Positions 1 through 10,111 of a DNA stretch of 64,000 nt are shown in pieces. The stretch is from Xanthobacteraceae bacterium (lineage in GTDB: Bacteria; Pseudomonadota; Alphaproteobacteria; Rhizobiales; Xanthobacteraceae). The stretch covers positions 32,838 through 96,837 of the forward strand of contig JAIESI010000032.1 in NCBI GenBank assembly GCA_019746135.1. The letters run 5' to 3'. Within the stretch, counting starts at the first letter, position 1. Each line of letters begins with the position of its first letter. Both the position numbers and the translations under genes were made by a program. The notes beneath the pieces were generated by a model. The model did not search any database. It was not told where the DNA came from and worked only from the letters and a program-made list of their open reading frames with translations.

Positions 1-1820
1 TTGATGCGGATCTCGCGCTCCTCGATGAAGAACGCGATCTTGCGAAACGTCAGCGAAATTCGCTCGGCGAGCCGCCGTGCGCGCTCGGGCACGTCATCAC
101 CGCCGATGACGATGGCGAACTCGTCGCCGCTGAGTCGTGCGACCATGTCGCTCTTCTCGACCACCATGCCGAGGCGCTGGGCGACATCGCAGAGCAGGCG
201 ATCGCCGCTCGCATGGCCGTGGCTGTCGTTGATCTGCTTGAACTTGTCGAGGTCGAGAACCAGCAGCGCGACCTGACGCTGCTGCTGCTTCGCCGCAGCG
301 AGCGCTTTGCGCAGGTGCTCGTAAAGCGCGTAGCGGTTGGCGAGGTCGGTCAACGTGTCGTGCTCGGCGAGATAGCGCACCCGCTCGGCCTCGCGCTTGC
401 GTGCTGAAATGTCGCGCAGCAGGGCGCCGTATTGGTGACCGTCCGTGCCCTCCCAGCGGGAAATTGTCGCCTCGATCGGGAAGACACTTCCGTCCTTGCG
501 GCGGCCATCGAGCTCCAACACCTTGCCGATCGCTTCTGCTTTCCCGAAGTGCAGTTCGGCAATCGAGAACGGCCTGCCGTTCGTTTCCAGAATCCCGGCC
601 AGCGGCTGCCCAAGCATCTCCTCGTCGCGGCAGCCGAACAGCTCACGAGCGCCGGGATTCCAGACCGTCACGAGCCCGCTTCGATCGGTGCAGACGAGCC
701 CGTCGCCGAGCGACATGGCGATCCGCTGGAAGCGTTGCTCGGCGACGCCGCCGAGCAGCGTGCGGAAATCGATTTCGTCGAGCGCAACCGCGACAAGATA
801 GGCAGCGATGGCGATCTGCCACAGCGCGGTCTCAAGGATGACGGCGTATTTCACCTGCAACACGGTCGCGATTGCTTCGGCGGCAACGGCAAATGCCGCC
901 AGGCCCGCGACCCGCGCCGCAACCGAGCGGCGGCGCCACAGCAACGCCATCAGCAGCGCGAGGAGGAGGAGGCCCGCCGCCGCTGCGCCCGGAATCGGCC
1001 GCAGGATGCGATCCTGAATGATCGATTCCGCGGCCAGCAGCTGCAACAGCGGGCCCGGCATGATCTGGCCGTTCGGCACGCTGATGCGGTCGCCGAGCTC
1101 GATGGCCGTGCCGCCGACCAGGACTTTCTTGCCTTTGAGCTTTTGCAGCGCAGCCGGTTCGCCGCGCAGAGCGTCCGCATAGGACACCACGGGGATCGAA
1201 TCGGCGCGGATGCTGAAATCGATCCACAGCGGCGGGGCCGTGGTTTCGTATTTGCCGGCGATCAGCGCTCCGACCGAGGGCACGAACTGGCCGTCCAACG
1301 GCTCACCGAATGGATAGCGCCGCACCAGGCCGTCAGGCTCGACCGCCACGTTGACGAGCGCTGACCAGGACTCCTTTTCGAATTCGGGCCACGGCCGGTT
1401 GATGTGGATCAGCCGCTGGTCGCCGGTCCGGACCCATTGCTTGAAGGTCGGGAGCACCACGGATTTTCCGGCGCGATTGAGCGCGGCGGCAAAGGCTGCG
1501 TCCGACACCGGGTTTGAGGGTGCGCTGAAATCGATGTCGAGCACGATGTCGCTTGCGCCGGCGCGTGTGAGCTGCTCGATCAGCTCGCCGTGGCGTTCGC
1601 GTGGCCAGGGCCACGCGCCCATCTTGTCGATCGACGGCGGATCGATGGCCACCAGCACGGTGGTGGCGCTGGCGTCGCGCGGGAAGGCGATGAAGCGCAG
1701 GTCGGTCAGCGCATTCTGCAAAGACCGGTGACTGCCGATCAGCAGAACCACGGCAATCACGCACGCCACAAGAATATGCGGCCGACTGTCCCTCACGACG
1801 CCCCATGCCCCCGCGCTCAA
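1..1820 (-). CDS. CHASE2 - TM - PAS - GGDEF protein (putative diguanylate cyclase), C-terminus cut by window edge
   Basis: Own reverse-strand translation: N-terminal ALTDLRFIAFPRDASATTVLVAIDPPSIDKMGAWPWPR... (CHASE2-like), TM segments, PAS-like CTDRSGLVTVWNPGARELFG, then HDTLTDLANRYALYEHL...RLSGDEFAIVIGG (SGDEF variant of GGDEF). Start uncertain (GTG ~1796 or TTG ~1820). The listed ORFs here are out of frame with it. Confidence 0.82.
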   Translation of the reverse strand, partial: MSAGAWGVVRDSRPHILVACVIAVVLLIGSHRSLQNALTDLRFIAFPRDASATTVLVAIDPPSIDKMGAWPWPRERHGELIEQLTRAGASDIVLDIDFSAPSNPVSDAAFAAALNRAGKSVVLPTFKQWVRTGDQRLIHINRPWPEFEKESWSALVNVAVEPDGLVRRYPFGEPLDGQFVPSVGALIAGKYETTAPPLWIDFSIRADSIPVVSYADALRGEPAALQKLKGKKVLVGGTAIELGDRISVPNGQIMPGPLLQLLAAESIIQDRILRPIPGAAAAGLLLLALLMALLWRRRSVAARVAGLAAFAVAAEAIATVLQVKYAVILETALWQIAIAAYLVAVALDEIDFRTLLGGVAEQRFQRIAMSLGDGLVCTDRSGLVTVWNPGARELFGCRDEEMLGQPLAGILETNGRPFSIAELHFGKAEAIGKVLELDGRRKDGSVFPIEATISRWEGTDGHQYGALLRDISARKREAERVRYLAEHDTLTDLANRYALYEHLRKALAAAKQQQRQVALLVLDLDKFKQINDSHGHASGDRLLCDVAQRLGMVVEKSDMVARLSGDEFAIVIGGDDVPERARRLAERISLTFRKIAFFIEEREIRI

Positions 1821-1843
1821 TCGCGCGCTACGCGCGCGATTGA
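1817..1843. repeat. Perfect 11-bp inverted repeat with 5-nt loop (tcaatcgcgcg-ctacg-cgcgcgattga) between the FecR and CHASE2 genes
   Basis: Read directly from sequence; possible intercistronic hairpin/attenuator. Confidence 0.7.
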
Positions 1844-1853
1844 AGCTTTTCTG

Positions 1854-2795
1854 TTACGCGCGATCGCGCGGATCCTGCGGCTTGTTGCGGCGGCGACGCA
1901 CGGCGATTGCGCCGACAAACACCGTCAACCCAACCGCAAGGGGAATGGCGACGATCGTCATATTGTCCTCGACCTTCCTCTGGCGACCCATGCCGAGCTT
2001 GTCGCCCAGCCAGCCGAGCAAGCCATCGTCCCAGGAGGCGTCGCCGCCGCGATCGGGCTGGCTCCACCGTGTCGCCGCGGCGGCAGGGGCGGAGGCCGTT
2101 CGCTGCTGCGGCAGCTCCTGCGCCGTGGCGGCGGCGGAGCGCGTCACGGGCGGCATGGTGGCGGGGGGCACCGGCGGGGCTTGCGGGCTGCCCAGCTCGA
2201 TCGGGCTCATCGGCCCGGATCCGCTGAGCGCAAGGCCCGGCGTGCCGCGCAGCGAGACGGCCGCCGTCTGGCTCGGATTCACCAGGGCGCGCTGGCCGCT
2301 CTTGTAATCGGTGACCTGCACCTGGCCGCGCAGCACCTCGACACGGCTTCCGGCCTCGTCGACGGTGACGCGGAACTGCGTGCCTTTCACCACGGCGGCG
2401 AGATAGGGCGTTGACACCTCGAAGTGGCGGACGTTCTGCTTCTCAACGTCGAACAACAGCGAGCCCGAGCGCTGCAGCACGGTCGTCAGCCCGCCATTGC
2501 CGGACTTGGCGGCCGGGATCTGCATGACGGAATTCGGCGAGATCATGATGGTCTCGGCGCCGCGCATCAGCAGCACGCGGCCGTTGGCGCCGGTGCGAAC
2601 AGAGGCGCCGGGACTGAGCGCCGTGTCTGCGGAGAGCGCCACGGACTGCGCACCCGGTGCATCGATCCAGACCTCGCCGGACGACTTGCTCACCCGCCAT
2701 GACGCATCCTGCGCCGCTGCGGACGAGACGGACGCGACCACGACAAAAGCGCTCAACAGCAGCGCGCTCGACAATGACTTGATGCTGCTCAACAT
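1854..2795 (-). CDS. FecR-domain secreted protein with C-terminal TM segment
   Basis: MLSSIKSLSSALLLSAFVVVASVSSAAAQ signal peptide; ...GASVRTGANGRVLLMRGAETIMISPNS...VSTPYLAAVVKGTQFRVTVDEAGSRVEVLRGQVQV FecR signature; C-terminal hydrophobic VAIPLAVGLTVFVGAIAV. Confidence 0.88.
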   Translation of the reverse strand: MLSSIKSLSSALLLSAFVVVASVSSAAAQDASWRVSKSSGEVWIDAPGAQSVALSADTALSPGASVRTGANGRVLLMRGAETIMISPNSVMQIPAAKSGNGGLTTVLQRSGSLLFDVEKQNVRHFEVSTPYLAAVVKGTQFRVTVDEAGSRVEVLRGQVQVTDYKSGQRALVNPSQTAAVSLRGTPGLALSGSGPMSPIELGSPQAPPVPPATMPPVTRSAAATAQELPQQRTASAPAAAATRWSQPDRGGDASWDDGLLGWLGDKLGMGRQRKVEDNMTIVAIPLAVGLTVFVGAIAVRRRRNKPQDPRDRA

Positions 2796-3109
2796 CGGAC
2801 GTCCTCACCGGCTGGCAATTGGCAATTGAGGAGCGGCTACGGTCCCGCCACCGCCGGGAGGCTAGGCGAAATCATTCAACATTTGATTATTGGTGATCTG
2901 CCTCAGACTTTGAGCGTTGTTAATCATGGCAATTCCGACCTGTCCCGATCTGCGTCACCGGCGATCGATCACGCGACCTTGGTAGCCGCGGGTTAACCAG
3001 CAACAGGACCGCCGTGCGCCGGCGTGCAGACTTTACGCGTCATTTTTGACTCCCGGCCAACCTGGCGCCTTGCAGCCTGACTTGGCGCGCGTCGAAACGG
3101 GACAAGGGC

Positions 3110-3421
3110 ATGAAAGATCGCCGCACCACCTGGCGAATGGTTCCGACCGGCTACGAGGCTCGTGTCGTCGACAGCGACGGCAAGCAGGCATCTGTGCGGA
3201 TTGCCGACATCTCCGAGCGCGGTGCGAAACTCGTTCTCTCATCGCCGGAAAATCTGACCCAGGAGTTCACGCTGCTCCTGTCCCCGGACGGATTCATTCA
3301 ACGCCGGTGCAGGAGCGCGTGGCGATCGGGCGATCAGATCGGCGTCGAGTTCACGGAAATCACGCACGACGAGCGCCTGTATTCCGAGGTGGACCATCTG
3401 AAGATTGCACTGACCCGCTAG
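3110..3421 (+). CDS. PilZ-domain protein (c-di-GMP binding candidate)
   Basis: MKDRRTTWRM...ADISERGAKLVLS: RxxxR and DxSxxG PilZ motifs both present. Confidence 0.85.
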   Translation: MKDRRTTWRMVPTGYEARVVDSDGKQASVRIADISERGAKLVLSSPENLTQEFTLLLSPDGFIQRRCRSAWRSGDQIGVEFTEITHDERLYSEVDHLKIALTR

Positions 3422-3454
3422 AAAATCGATAGCGGCGCGGCGCGCGTGTGCGTC

Positions 3455-4018
3455 TCAAAACGGCTGCGTGATGCCGTCGAGCGGCGCGTCGCAGTTGACG
3501 AGATCGACCCGCTTCCAGGCGATGCGGACCGCGCCGTCCAGTTGCACCAGCCGGTGCCAGGCCGTTCCGGCGAACAGCCGCTGCTGCTCGCGCCGGTATT
3601 CGATCATCACGAACTTGGAGCGCACCGTCGCGGCGCGGCCCTCGGCGTCCTCGATGGTGACGTTGGCGACCGTGCGGCTGGTGCGCGAGCGCGGCTCCTG
3701 CGAATACATCCGCGGGCTCGCCAGCCGCCGGATGCGCGTCTCCAGCAGCCGCCGGTCGTCGTAGATCAGCGACACCGTCTCGTGCGGGTTCGCCTGGTTC
3801 GGCTCGCTCGGCACCCAGTACCAGCCGTCGGCGGTGAACAGCGCGAGCCAGTCGTCGAACTTCGCCTCGTCGAGGAGCCGCGCCTCGTGCATCAGGAACT
3901 GCTCGCAGCGGTGGATGTCGAGCGCCATCTCGGCGCGCGCTGAGCGGCCGCGCAGCGGCGTCACGCGCCGCCGGCTCGGTGCCGCGATCCGCGGACGGGG
4001 CGTTTTCTTTTTCGCCAT
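3455..4018 (-). CDS. Aromatic-ring-hydroxylating dioxygenase, beta subunit
   Basis: MAKKKTPRP...CEQFLMHEARLLDEAKFDDWLALFTADGWYWVP...RSRTSRTVANV; typical small-subunit fold family, directly 3' of the alpha subunit. Confidence 0.9.
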   Translation of the reverse strand: MAKKKTPRPRIAAPSRRRVTPLRGRSARAEMALDIHRCEQFLMHEARLLDEAKFDDWLALFTADGWYWVPSEPNQANPHETVSLIYDDRRLLETRIRRLASPRMYSQEPRSRTSRTVANVTIEDAEGRAATVRSKFVMIEYRREQQRLFAGTAWHRLVQLDGAVRIAWKRVDLVNCDAPLDGITQPF

Positions 4019-4035
4019 TTGCCGGGCCGGTTGGG

Positions 4036-5403
4036 TTACGAGGCGGCGCGCGCCGCGCGGGCGCCGTCCTGAGCGCCGACTTGAGCGCCGACTTGGCCGT
4101 TGTTCATGTAGCCCTGCCAGGCCTCGAGCATGTTGCGGATATAGACTTCGCTGGTCGAGTTGACGCCCTTGCGGCCGCCATGCGCGTCGGGCTGATCGCT
4201 CCGGTAGCCGCGGCCGACCTGCAGCCACTGCGCGCCTTCGCTGGAGAGGCCGAGATCGATGCGGTTGTAGATTTCCAGATCGTCGGTCAGCACCAGCGAG
4301 CCGGTGCCGTTGACGATGTTGGCAAAGGCGATGGTGTTGCGGAACATCTGCTCCGGGGCGCCCTTGAGACGGAAATTGTAGGTGTGCACCACGGTGCGGT
4401 TCACCGCGATCGGGTGCACCACGCGCAGTTGCTGGAACTGGCTCATCAGCGACACGTTCGGGTAGATGTTGGAGTTCCAGCGGCGCACCTCGAGGATGCG
4501 CCTGGCTTCCTCCTTGCCCTTCTTCTTCTCGAGCGCCGCGATATAGTCACGGAACACCGGATCTTTCAGCGCCGCGATGAGCTTCGAGTCGTCGTGATAG
4601 TCGCCGAGATAGCTGTGGCCGTTTGGATAGGTCCAGATGCCGACCTGTGATTCCCAGAAGCTGTAGGGCGCGCCGTTCTGGCGCATCTGGCGGATCGCGA
4701 TCTCGCCGGTGCCGTCCGAATAGACATCGTCCGATTGCGCCTGCGAGGCCTCGATCGACGAGCGGTGGGTGAAGATCGGATGCGCCGCGTCGCAGAGGTT
4801 CTCGAAATAGATCTTCCAGTTGGCGTCGTAGGCATGCTTGAACACGCCGCCGGCCGCCTCGATCTCGCCGTCCGGCGCGCGGTCCACCATGTCGTCGAGC
4901 GATGTCGCGATGTGGCCGAGCGACTCTTCGAGCGCCGGTCCGTCGGCTGTGTCGCTTGCGAACACGAAGCCGCGGTAGCTCCGCACGCGCTTGACCGGCA
5001 GCATCGCCACGCGCGGGTCCTTGGCGTCGAAATCCTGCGGGTATCCGTGGTTGAGCGGTACGCCCTTGATGCGGCCGTCGAGATGGTAGGTCCAGCCGTG
5101 ATAGCAGCAGGTGAACTCCGGCGCGTTGCCCTTGTCGGTCGCCACCACCATCGCGCCGCGATGGGCGCACTGGTTGTGGATCACGCGGACCTTGCCGTCC
5201 TCGTCGCGCACCATGACGACCGGACGGCGGCCCATCTGCGTCGCGAAATAGTCGCCGGGATTTTTGATCTGGCTCTCATGGCCGATGTAAATCCACGCCT
5301 TGCCGAAGATGTGCGCCATCTCCAGCTCGAAGATCCCCGGATCGGTGTAGATGCTCCGATGAACGCGGCCGGGCCTGAAAAAGCTCGAAAAGTCCTGGCT
5401 CAT
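4036..5403 (-). CDS. Rieske non-heme iron ring-hydroxylating dioxygenase, alpha subunit
   Basis: Rieske CAHRG-(x)n-CCYHGWTY and mononuclear iron DAAHPIFTH (DxxHxxxxH). Confidence 0.93.
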   Translation of the reverse strand: MSQDFSSFFRPGRVHRSIYTDPGIFELEMAHIFGKAWIYIGHESQIKNPGDYFATQMGRRPVVMVRDEDGKVRVIHNQCAHRGAMVVATDKGNAPEFTCCYHGWTYHLDGRIKGVPLNHGYPQDFDAKDPRVAMLPVKRVRSYRGFVFASDTADGPALEESLGHIATSLDDMVDRAPDGEIEAAGGVFKHAYDANWKIYFENLCDAAHPIFTHRSSIEASQAQSDDVYSDGTGEIAIRQMRQNGAPYSFWESQVGIWTYPNGHSYLGDYHDDSKLIAALKDPVFRDYIAALEKKKGKEEARRILEVRRWNSNIYPNVSLMSQFQQLRVVHPIAVNRTVVHTYNFRLKGAPEQMFRNTIAFANIVNGTGSLVLTDDLEIYNRIDLGLSSEGAQWLQVGRGYRSDQPDAHGGRKGVNSTSEVYIRNMLEAWQGYMNNGQVGAQVGAQDGARAARAAS

Positions 5404-5533
5404 GCGGCAAGCGTAACGCAGCGAAACGAGCGGGACAACCGGTCCGGGCGCGTGCATCCGGACCGCCTGGTGCGTCCGTTTTCGCCGTTGTTCGCAATTG
5501 AGAATAACGGCGCGGCCGGTGCCGGAATTGCTG

Positions 5534-6718
5534 CTATCCCAGCTCCTGCGCCCGGGCGAGGCTCGCGATCATCGACACGCGCATAAGGTAATCGCGGGTG
5601 CGCGCCGGGTCGGCGGCGATGGCGCGCAGGCTTGCGCCGAACTCGTCGCCCTCGGACTCCAGGTTCTTCTTGTTCTGGATCGTGTACTTCTGGATGTATT
5701 CGAGCGTCACGAGGCGCCGCTGTGTGTCGTAGCGGTCGAGATCGGCCTCGGCCGCCTTGCCATGCCACACCGGCGCAAGCCGCGCCGCGAGGTTGACGGC
5801 ATCGTGGATGCCGCCGTTCATGCCCATGCCGCCGAGCGGATTGTTGATGTGGGCGGCGTCGCCGACCAGGAATGCCCGGCCGAGCTTGAAGGTCTTGGCC
5901 ACGCGCTGGTGCACCTTGTAGAGCGTGGTGTGCGCGATCTCATAGTTCGAGATGCCTGGCACCACGCCGGCCATCAGCGACTGGGCAAATTCCTCGGTCT
6001 GCACCCGCTCGTCGCTCGCGTCCTCGTTGACCAGGAACATCGCCCGCCACAGGCCGGGAATCTGCAGCAGGAAATACCAGCGTTGCGGATCGGCGACGTA
6101 GCTCACCGATGACAGGCCGGGAATGACGCTGAAGAAATCGAACGGCGTCGAGACCACCAGCAGCCGGTCCGGCCAGGTGAAGCCGTCGAACTCGATACCG
6201 AACGCGCGCCGCACCGTGCTGCTCGCGCCGTCCGCGCCGATCAGATAGCGGCCGCGGCGGGTCTCGCGCTGCCCGCCGCGCGCGATCGTGACGTCGACGC
6301 CGGACGCGTCCTGAGACGCACCCACGACCTCGCAGCCGAACTCCAGGGCAAAGTTCGGATGGTCGCGCATCTCCTCATAGAGAATGCGCGTGAGCTTCGA
6401 CTGCTCGCTCTGCACCCGGTAGGGATGCTTCGTCGTGTCCGCGATGGCGGAAAAATTGAACTCCGCCAGGAGCCCATGCTTCTTGGTCCGATACTGGAAG
6501 GTCGGGCAGATCAACCCTTGTGCGATCAGCGGCTTCGCGGCGCCAAGCTCGTCCAGCATGTCGAGCGTCGGCGGATGAAACGTCGAGGCGCGCGATTCCG
6601 TCGAAAGGTCGGCGCCTTCCTCGAACACCGTCACCGGCACGCCGGCGCGGGCGAGATGTGCGCCGGCCACGAGGCCCACAGGCCCCGCGCCGGCAATCAG
6701 AACGCGTTCGTTGCTCAA
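5534..6718 (-). CDS. FAD-dependent aromatic monooxygenase (PheA/MhpA-like)
   Basis: MSNERVLIAGAGPVGLVAGAHLARAGVPVTVFE (GxGxxG), ...RAFLVGDAAHINNPLGGMGMNGGIHDAVNLA (GD motif). Confidence 0.92.
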   Translation of the reverse strand: MSNERVLIAGAGPVGLVAGAHLARAGVPVTVFEEGADLSTESRASTFHPPTLDMLDELGAAKPLIAQGLICPTFQYRTKKHGLLAEFNFSAIADTTKHPYRVQSEQSKLTRILYEEMRDHPNFALEFGCEVVGASQDASGVDVTIARGGQRETRRGRYLIGADGASSTVRRAFGIEFDGFTWPDRLLVVSTPFDFFSVIPGLSSVSYVADPQRWYFLLQIPGLWRAMFLVNEDASDERVQTEEFAQSLMAGVVPGISNYEIAHTTLYKVHQRVAKTFKLGRAFLVGDAAHINNPLGGMGMNGGIHDAVNLAARLAPVWHGKAAEADLDRYDTQRRLVTLEYIQKYTIQNKKNLESEGDEFGASLRAIAADPARTRDYLMRVSMIASLARAQELG

Positions 6719-6745
6719 GTTATACCCGGTCCAACGACACCAAGC

Positions 6746-7735
6746 CTAGTCGATCTTGTCGATGCCGGCCTTGCTGATGATGTCGCGATACTTGACGATC
6801 TCGTCGGCGTGAAACTTCTTCGCCTGGTCGAGCCCCATCGCCATCACCTCCGCGCCGGCCTTCTCGAAGCCCGCCTTGACCTGCGGGTCGTTGAGCGCGG
6901 CCTGGAGCTCCTTGTTGAGCCGCTCGAGGATCGGCTTCGGCGTGCCGCCCGGGGCGAGCAGCGCGAACCAGCCGTTGACCTTGTATTGCGGCAGCCCGGC
7001 CTCGGTCGTGGTCGGTGTGTCGGGGAGGGTAGGGATCCGCCTGTCGCCCGCGACCGCGAGCGGGATCGCGCCCTTGGCCTGCAACGGTCCGGCGATGTTC
7101 GGATACCACTGGAAGCCGAGCGGCACGGTGCCGGCGATCAGGTCCGGACCGTACTGGGCGATGTTGCGGTAGGGCACGTGAGTCATCTTCACGCCGGTCA
7201 CCTGGGCGAAGTACTCGCCGGACAGATGCTGCGAGCTGCCGATGCCGACCGAGCCGTAGTTGAGGCCGGGGTTCTTCTTGGCGTGCTCGATCAGGTCCTT
7301 CAGCGTCGTGATGTTCAGCGCCTTGCTCGCGGCCACCACGATGGTGAAGCCGGCGAACGGCGAGATCATCTCCAGATCCTTCAGGGGGTCGTAGCCGAGC
7401 GATTTGTAGAGCGCGAGGTTGGCCGCGACCGGTCCCGAGCCGCCGCCGATCAGCGTATAGCCGTCCGGCGCGGAGCGCGCGCCCTGCAGCGTGCCGGAGT
7501 TGCCGCCGGCACCCGGCCGGTTCTCGACGATGATCGGCTGGCCCATGTTCTTCGACATCTTGTCGAACATGATGCGGCTCACCACGTCGCTGGCGCTGCC
7601 GCCGGCGAACGGAATGACCACGGTGATCGCCCGCGTTGGATATTGCTGCGCCTCGGCCGCGCAGCCGAACACCGCGGTGAACGCGAGCGCCGCGGTTAAG
7701 TTCTTCGCCCACATGTTGAGGTTCCCGGTCTTCAT
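6746..7735 (-). CDS. Bug/TctC-family tripartite tricarboxylate transporter substrate-binding protein
   Basis: MKTGNLNMWAKNLTAALAFTAVFGCAAEAQQYPTRAITVVIPFAGGSASDVVSRI...VENRPGAGGNSGT. The longer ORF 6746-8242 is a frame extension. Confidence 0.9.
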   Translation of the reverse strand: MKTGNLNMWAKNLTAALAFTAVFGCAAEAQQYPTRAITVVIPFAGGSASDVVSRIMFDKMSKNMGQPIIVENRPGAGGNSGTLQGARSAPDGYTLIGGGSGPVAANLALYKSLGYDPLKDLEMISPFAGFTIVVAASKALNITTLKDLIEHAKKNPGLNYGSVGIGSSQHLSGEYFAQVTGVKMTHVPYRNIAQYGPDLIAGTVPLGFQWYPNIAGPLQAKGAIPLAVAGDRRIPTLPDTPTTTEAGLPQYKVNGWFALLAPGGTPKPILERLNKELQAALNDPQVKAGFEKAGAEVMAMGLDQAKKFHADEIVKYRDIISKAGIDKID

Positions 7736-7760
7736 TTTTTTTGCCTTTCGAATGATCGCT

Positions 7761-8567
7761 TTACGAACCTTTGAATTTCGCCGGACGCTTGGCGTGGAAT
7801 GCCTCCACGCCCTCCTTGAAGTCGTCCGACTGCCGCAGCCGGCTGTAGCAATGCCCCTCAAGCTCGATCGCCGTGGTGAGCATAGCATCCTCGGTGTCGT
7901 TGAGGAGCTTCTTCGCGGTGCGCTGGGCGAGCGGCGAGAAGGCGCGAAGCTCCTCCACCAGCGCGTCGGTGGCGGATTCGAGGCGGTTGTCCGGCACGCA
8001 TTCGGTGGCGATGCCCCAGTCATAGGCCTGTTTGGCCGCGATGCGGCGCGAGCGCATGACGATATCCTTGGTGCGGGTGATGCCGACGATCTTCTGCAGG
8101 CGGGCCGAGCCGCCGGAGCCGGGGATCTGTCCGAGCTTCTGCTCGGGCAGGGCATAGAGGCCGGTCTCCGAGACGAGGCGGAAGTCGCAGGCGAGCGAAA
8201 TCTCGAAGCCCACGCCGAAGCAGAAGCCGCGGTTGGCGGCAATGACCGGTTTGGAGCAGCGCGCCGGCGCGGCGATGTTCCAGGCGAGCTTGGAGACGGT
8301 TTCCGGCGTCGCCTCCATGAAGCCCTTGATGTTGCCGCCCGATGAAAAATGCTCGCCGGCTGCGCGCAGCACGATCACCCGCACGCGGGCGTCCTCGTCG
8401 AGCAGCTCGAAGGCGAGCCGGAGCTGGTCGCGCTGCGGCATCGAGATGACGTTGAGCGGCGGCCGGTCGAGAATCACGTCGGCGCGCTCGTGCGCCTCGT
8501 CGATCTCGACGCGGAAGCCGTCGGGCGACTTCATGCGGATGTCCTGGAAGACGATCGTCGAACTCAT
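7761..8567 (-). CDS. Enoyl-CoA hydratase/isomerase family protein
   Basis: RPPLNVISMPQRDQLRLAFELL...SSGGNIKGFME...GFCFGVGFEISLACDFRL crotonase signature. Confidence 0.93.
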   Translation of the reverse strand: MSSTIVFQDIRMKSPDGFRVEIDEAHERADVILDRPPLNVISMPQRDQLRLAFELLDEDARVRVIVLRAAGEHFSSGGNIKGFMEATPETVSKLAWNIAAPARCSKPVIAANRGFCFGVGFEISLACDFRLVSETGLYALPEQKLGQIPGSGGSARLQKIVGITRTKDIVMRSRRIAAKQAYDWGIATECVPDNRLESATDALVEELRAFSPLAQRTAKKLLNDTEDAMLTTAIELEGHCYSRLRQSDDFKEGVEAFHAKRPAKFKGS

Positions 8568-10111
8568 GCAGCGGTTCCCTGTGAGCGCGGTGCGCTTTTT
8601 TCCGTCTGGTATTCGCCCGCGACCAGCAGCCGGCGCAAGAGCTTGCCGACCGGCGATTTCGGGATCGCCTCGACGAACACGTAGCGGCGCGGGCGCTTGA
8701 AATTGGCAAGTCCGGACGCGCGGCAGAACTCGTCGAGCGCCTTCTCGTCCACCACCGCGCTGCGCTTGACGAAGGCGGTGACGACTTTACCCCAGCGCTC
8801 GTCGGGCAGGCCGACCACCGCGACCTCGGACACGCAATGGTGCAGCGACAGGCAGCTTTCGATCTCGACCGGCGAGACGTTCTCGCCGCCGGTGATGATC
8901 ATGTCGTCGACCCGGCCGGTGACGAACAGGTCGCCGTCGGCGTCGAAGTAGCCGGTGTCGCCGGTGAAGTACCAGCCCTGGCGCAGCGCCTTGGCATCGG
9001 CCTCGGGCCTGCGCCAGTAGCCCTCGAAGGACTCGTCGCCGGCAAGCGCGGCGATGATCTCTCCCTCTTCATTGGCCTGGGCGATGTCGTCGGGAGAGGT
9101 TGCGCCCAGGCGCACCACGCGCACCATCTGGTTGATGCCGGCGCGCCCGGCCGAGCCCGGCTTGTTCGGCGCGTTCTGGTCGATGGTGAAGGTGTAGATT
9201 TCCGAAGAGCCGTAATGGTTGACGAACAGCTCCGGCTTGAAGGCTGCGGTCAGCTCCTTCAGCAGTCCGTCGGTCATCGAGGCGCCGGCGAAGCCGATCT
9301 TGCGCACCGACGCCACGTCGGCCTGCCTGAAGCGTTCGTGATGCACCAGGTCGTGATAGAGCGTCGGCACCAGATAGAGATTGCTGATCTTCTCCTTCTC
9401 GATCAGCTCCAGCGCCCGCGCCACCTCGAAGCGCGGCAGGCAGACGAAGGCGCCGCCGACCAGCGACATGGCGAGCAGCGAGCGCACGCCCATGGTGTGA
9501 TAGAGCGGCATCACGCCGAGTGTTCGTTCGCCGTTCCGGTAAAGGTTCTGCGCGACCTGCGCCAGGGCCGCCGCCCGTTCGGCGCGCTGCCGCCGCGGCA
9601 CGCCCTTGGGCTTGGCCGTGGTGCCCGACGTATAGAGCATCACCGACCAGGCTTCCGCGTCGACGCGCGGCAGCACCGCGCCGTCGCCGGACGCGACCAG
9701 CGTCTCGAAGGTCAGGTCGGCGGCCAGTCCCGCCGCGATCCGCGGCATCGCGCCCGCGGCCTTCGAGGCCTTCACGGCCTCCGCCGACACCGCCTCGTAG
9801 ACCAGCGCCTTGGCGTCGGCATTGTCGAGGCAGTAGTCGAGCTCGTCAGCGGTCGAGCGCCAGTTCAGCGGCGTGATGATGATGCCGGCGAACTGGCAGG
9901 CCCAGTGGATGGTCGCCGCCTGCCAGTTGTTCTGCAGAACCGTGACGAGGTGGTCGCCGGGCCTGAGCTTCAGCGCGTCGAGGCCCGCAACCAGCGCCGA
10001 AATCCGCCGGTACCACTCGACATAGGTGAAGCGCACGCCGGCATCGACGATCGCGAGCGCGTTCGGGTCGCGCGCGACGCTGGCCAGGAAGCTTGTGCCG
10101 AGATCGAGCAT
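8564..10111 (-). CDS. AMP-dependent acyl/aryl-CoA ligase
   Basis: MLDLGTSFLASVARDPNALAIVDAG...VMLYTSGTTAKPKGVPRR...GWYFTGDTGYFDADGDLFVTGRVDDMIITGGENVSPVEIE. Confidence 0.94.
   Translation of the reverse strand: MLDLGTSFLASVARDPNALAIVDAGVRFTYVEWYRRISALVAGLDALKLRPGDHLVTVLQNNWQAATIHWACQFAGIIITPLNWRSTADELDYCLDNADAKALVYEAVSAEAVKASKAAGAMPRIAAGLAADLTFETLVASGDGAVLPRVDAEAWSVMLYTSGTTAKPKGVPRRQRAERAAALAQVAQNLYRNGERTLGVMPLYHTMGVRSLLAMSLVGGAFVCLPRFEVARALELIEKEKISNLYLVPTLYHDLVHHERFRQADVASVRKIGFAGASMTDGLLKELTAAFKPELFVNHYGSSEIYTFTIDQNAPNKPGSAGRAGINQMVRVVRLGATSPDDIAQANEEGEIIAALAGDESFEGYWRRPEADAKALRQGWYFTGDTGYFDADGDLFVTGRVDDMIITGGENVSPVEIESCLSLHHCVSEVAVVGLPDERWGKVVTAFVKRSAVVDEKALDEFCRASGLANFKRPRRYVFVEAIPKSPVGKLLRRLLVAGEYQTEKSAPRSQGTAA

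Noticed and set aside
7736-8242. N-terminal part of ORF 6746-8242 as a fusion domain of the TctC protein
   Set aside because: Out-of-frame shadow of the enoyl-CoA hydratase; a signal-peptide start occurs at 7735.
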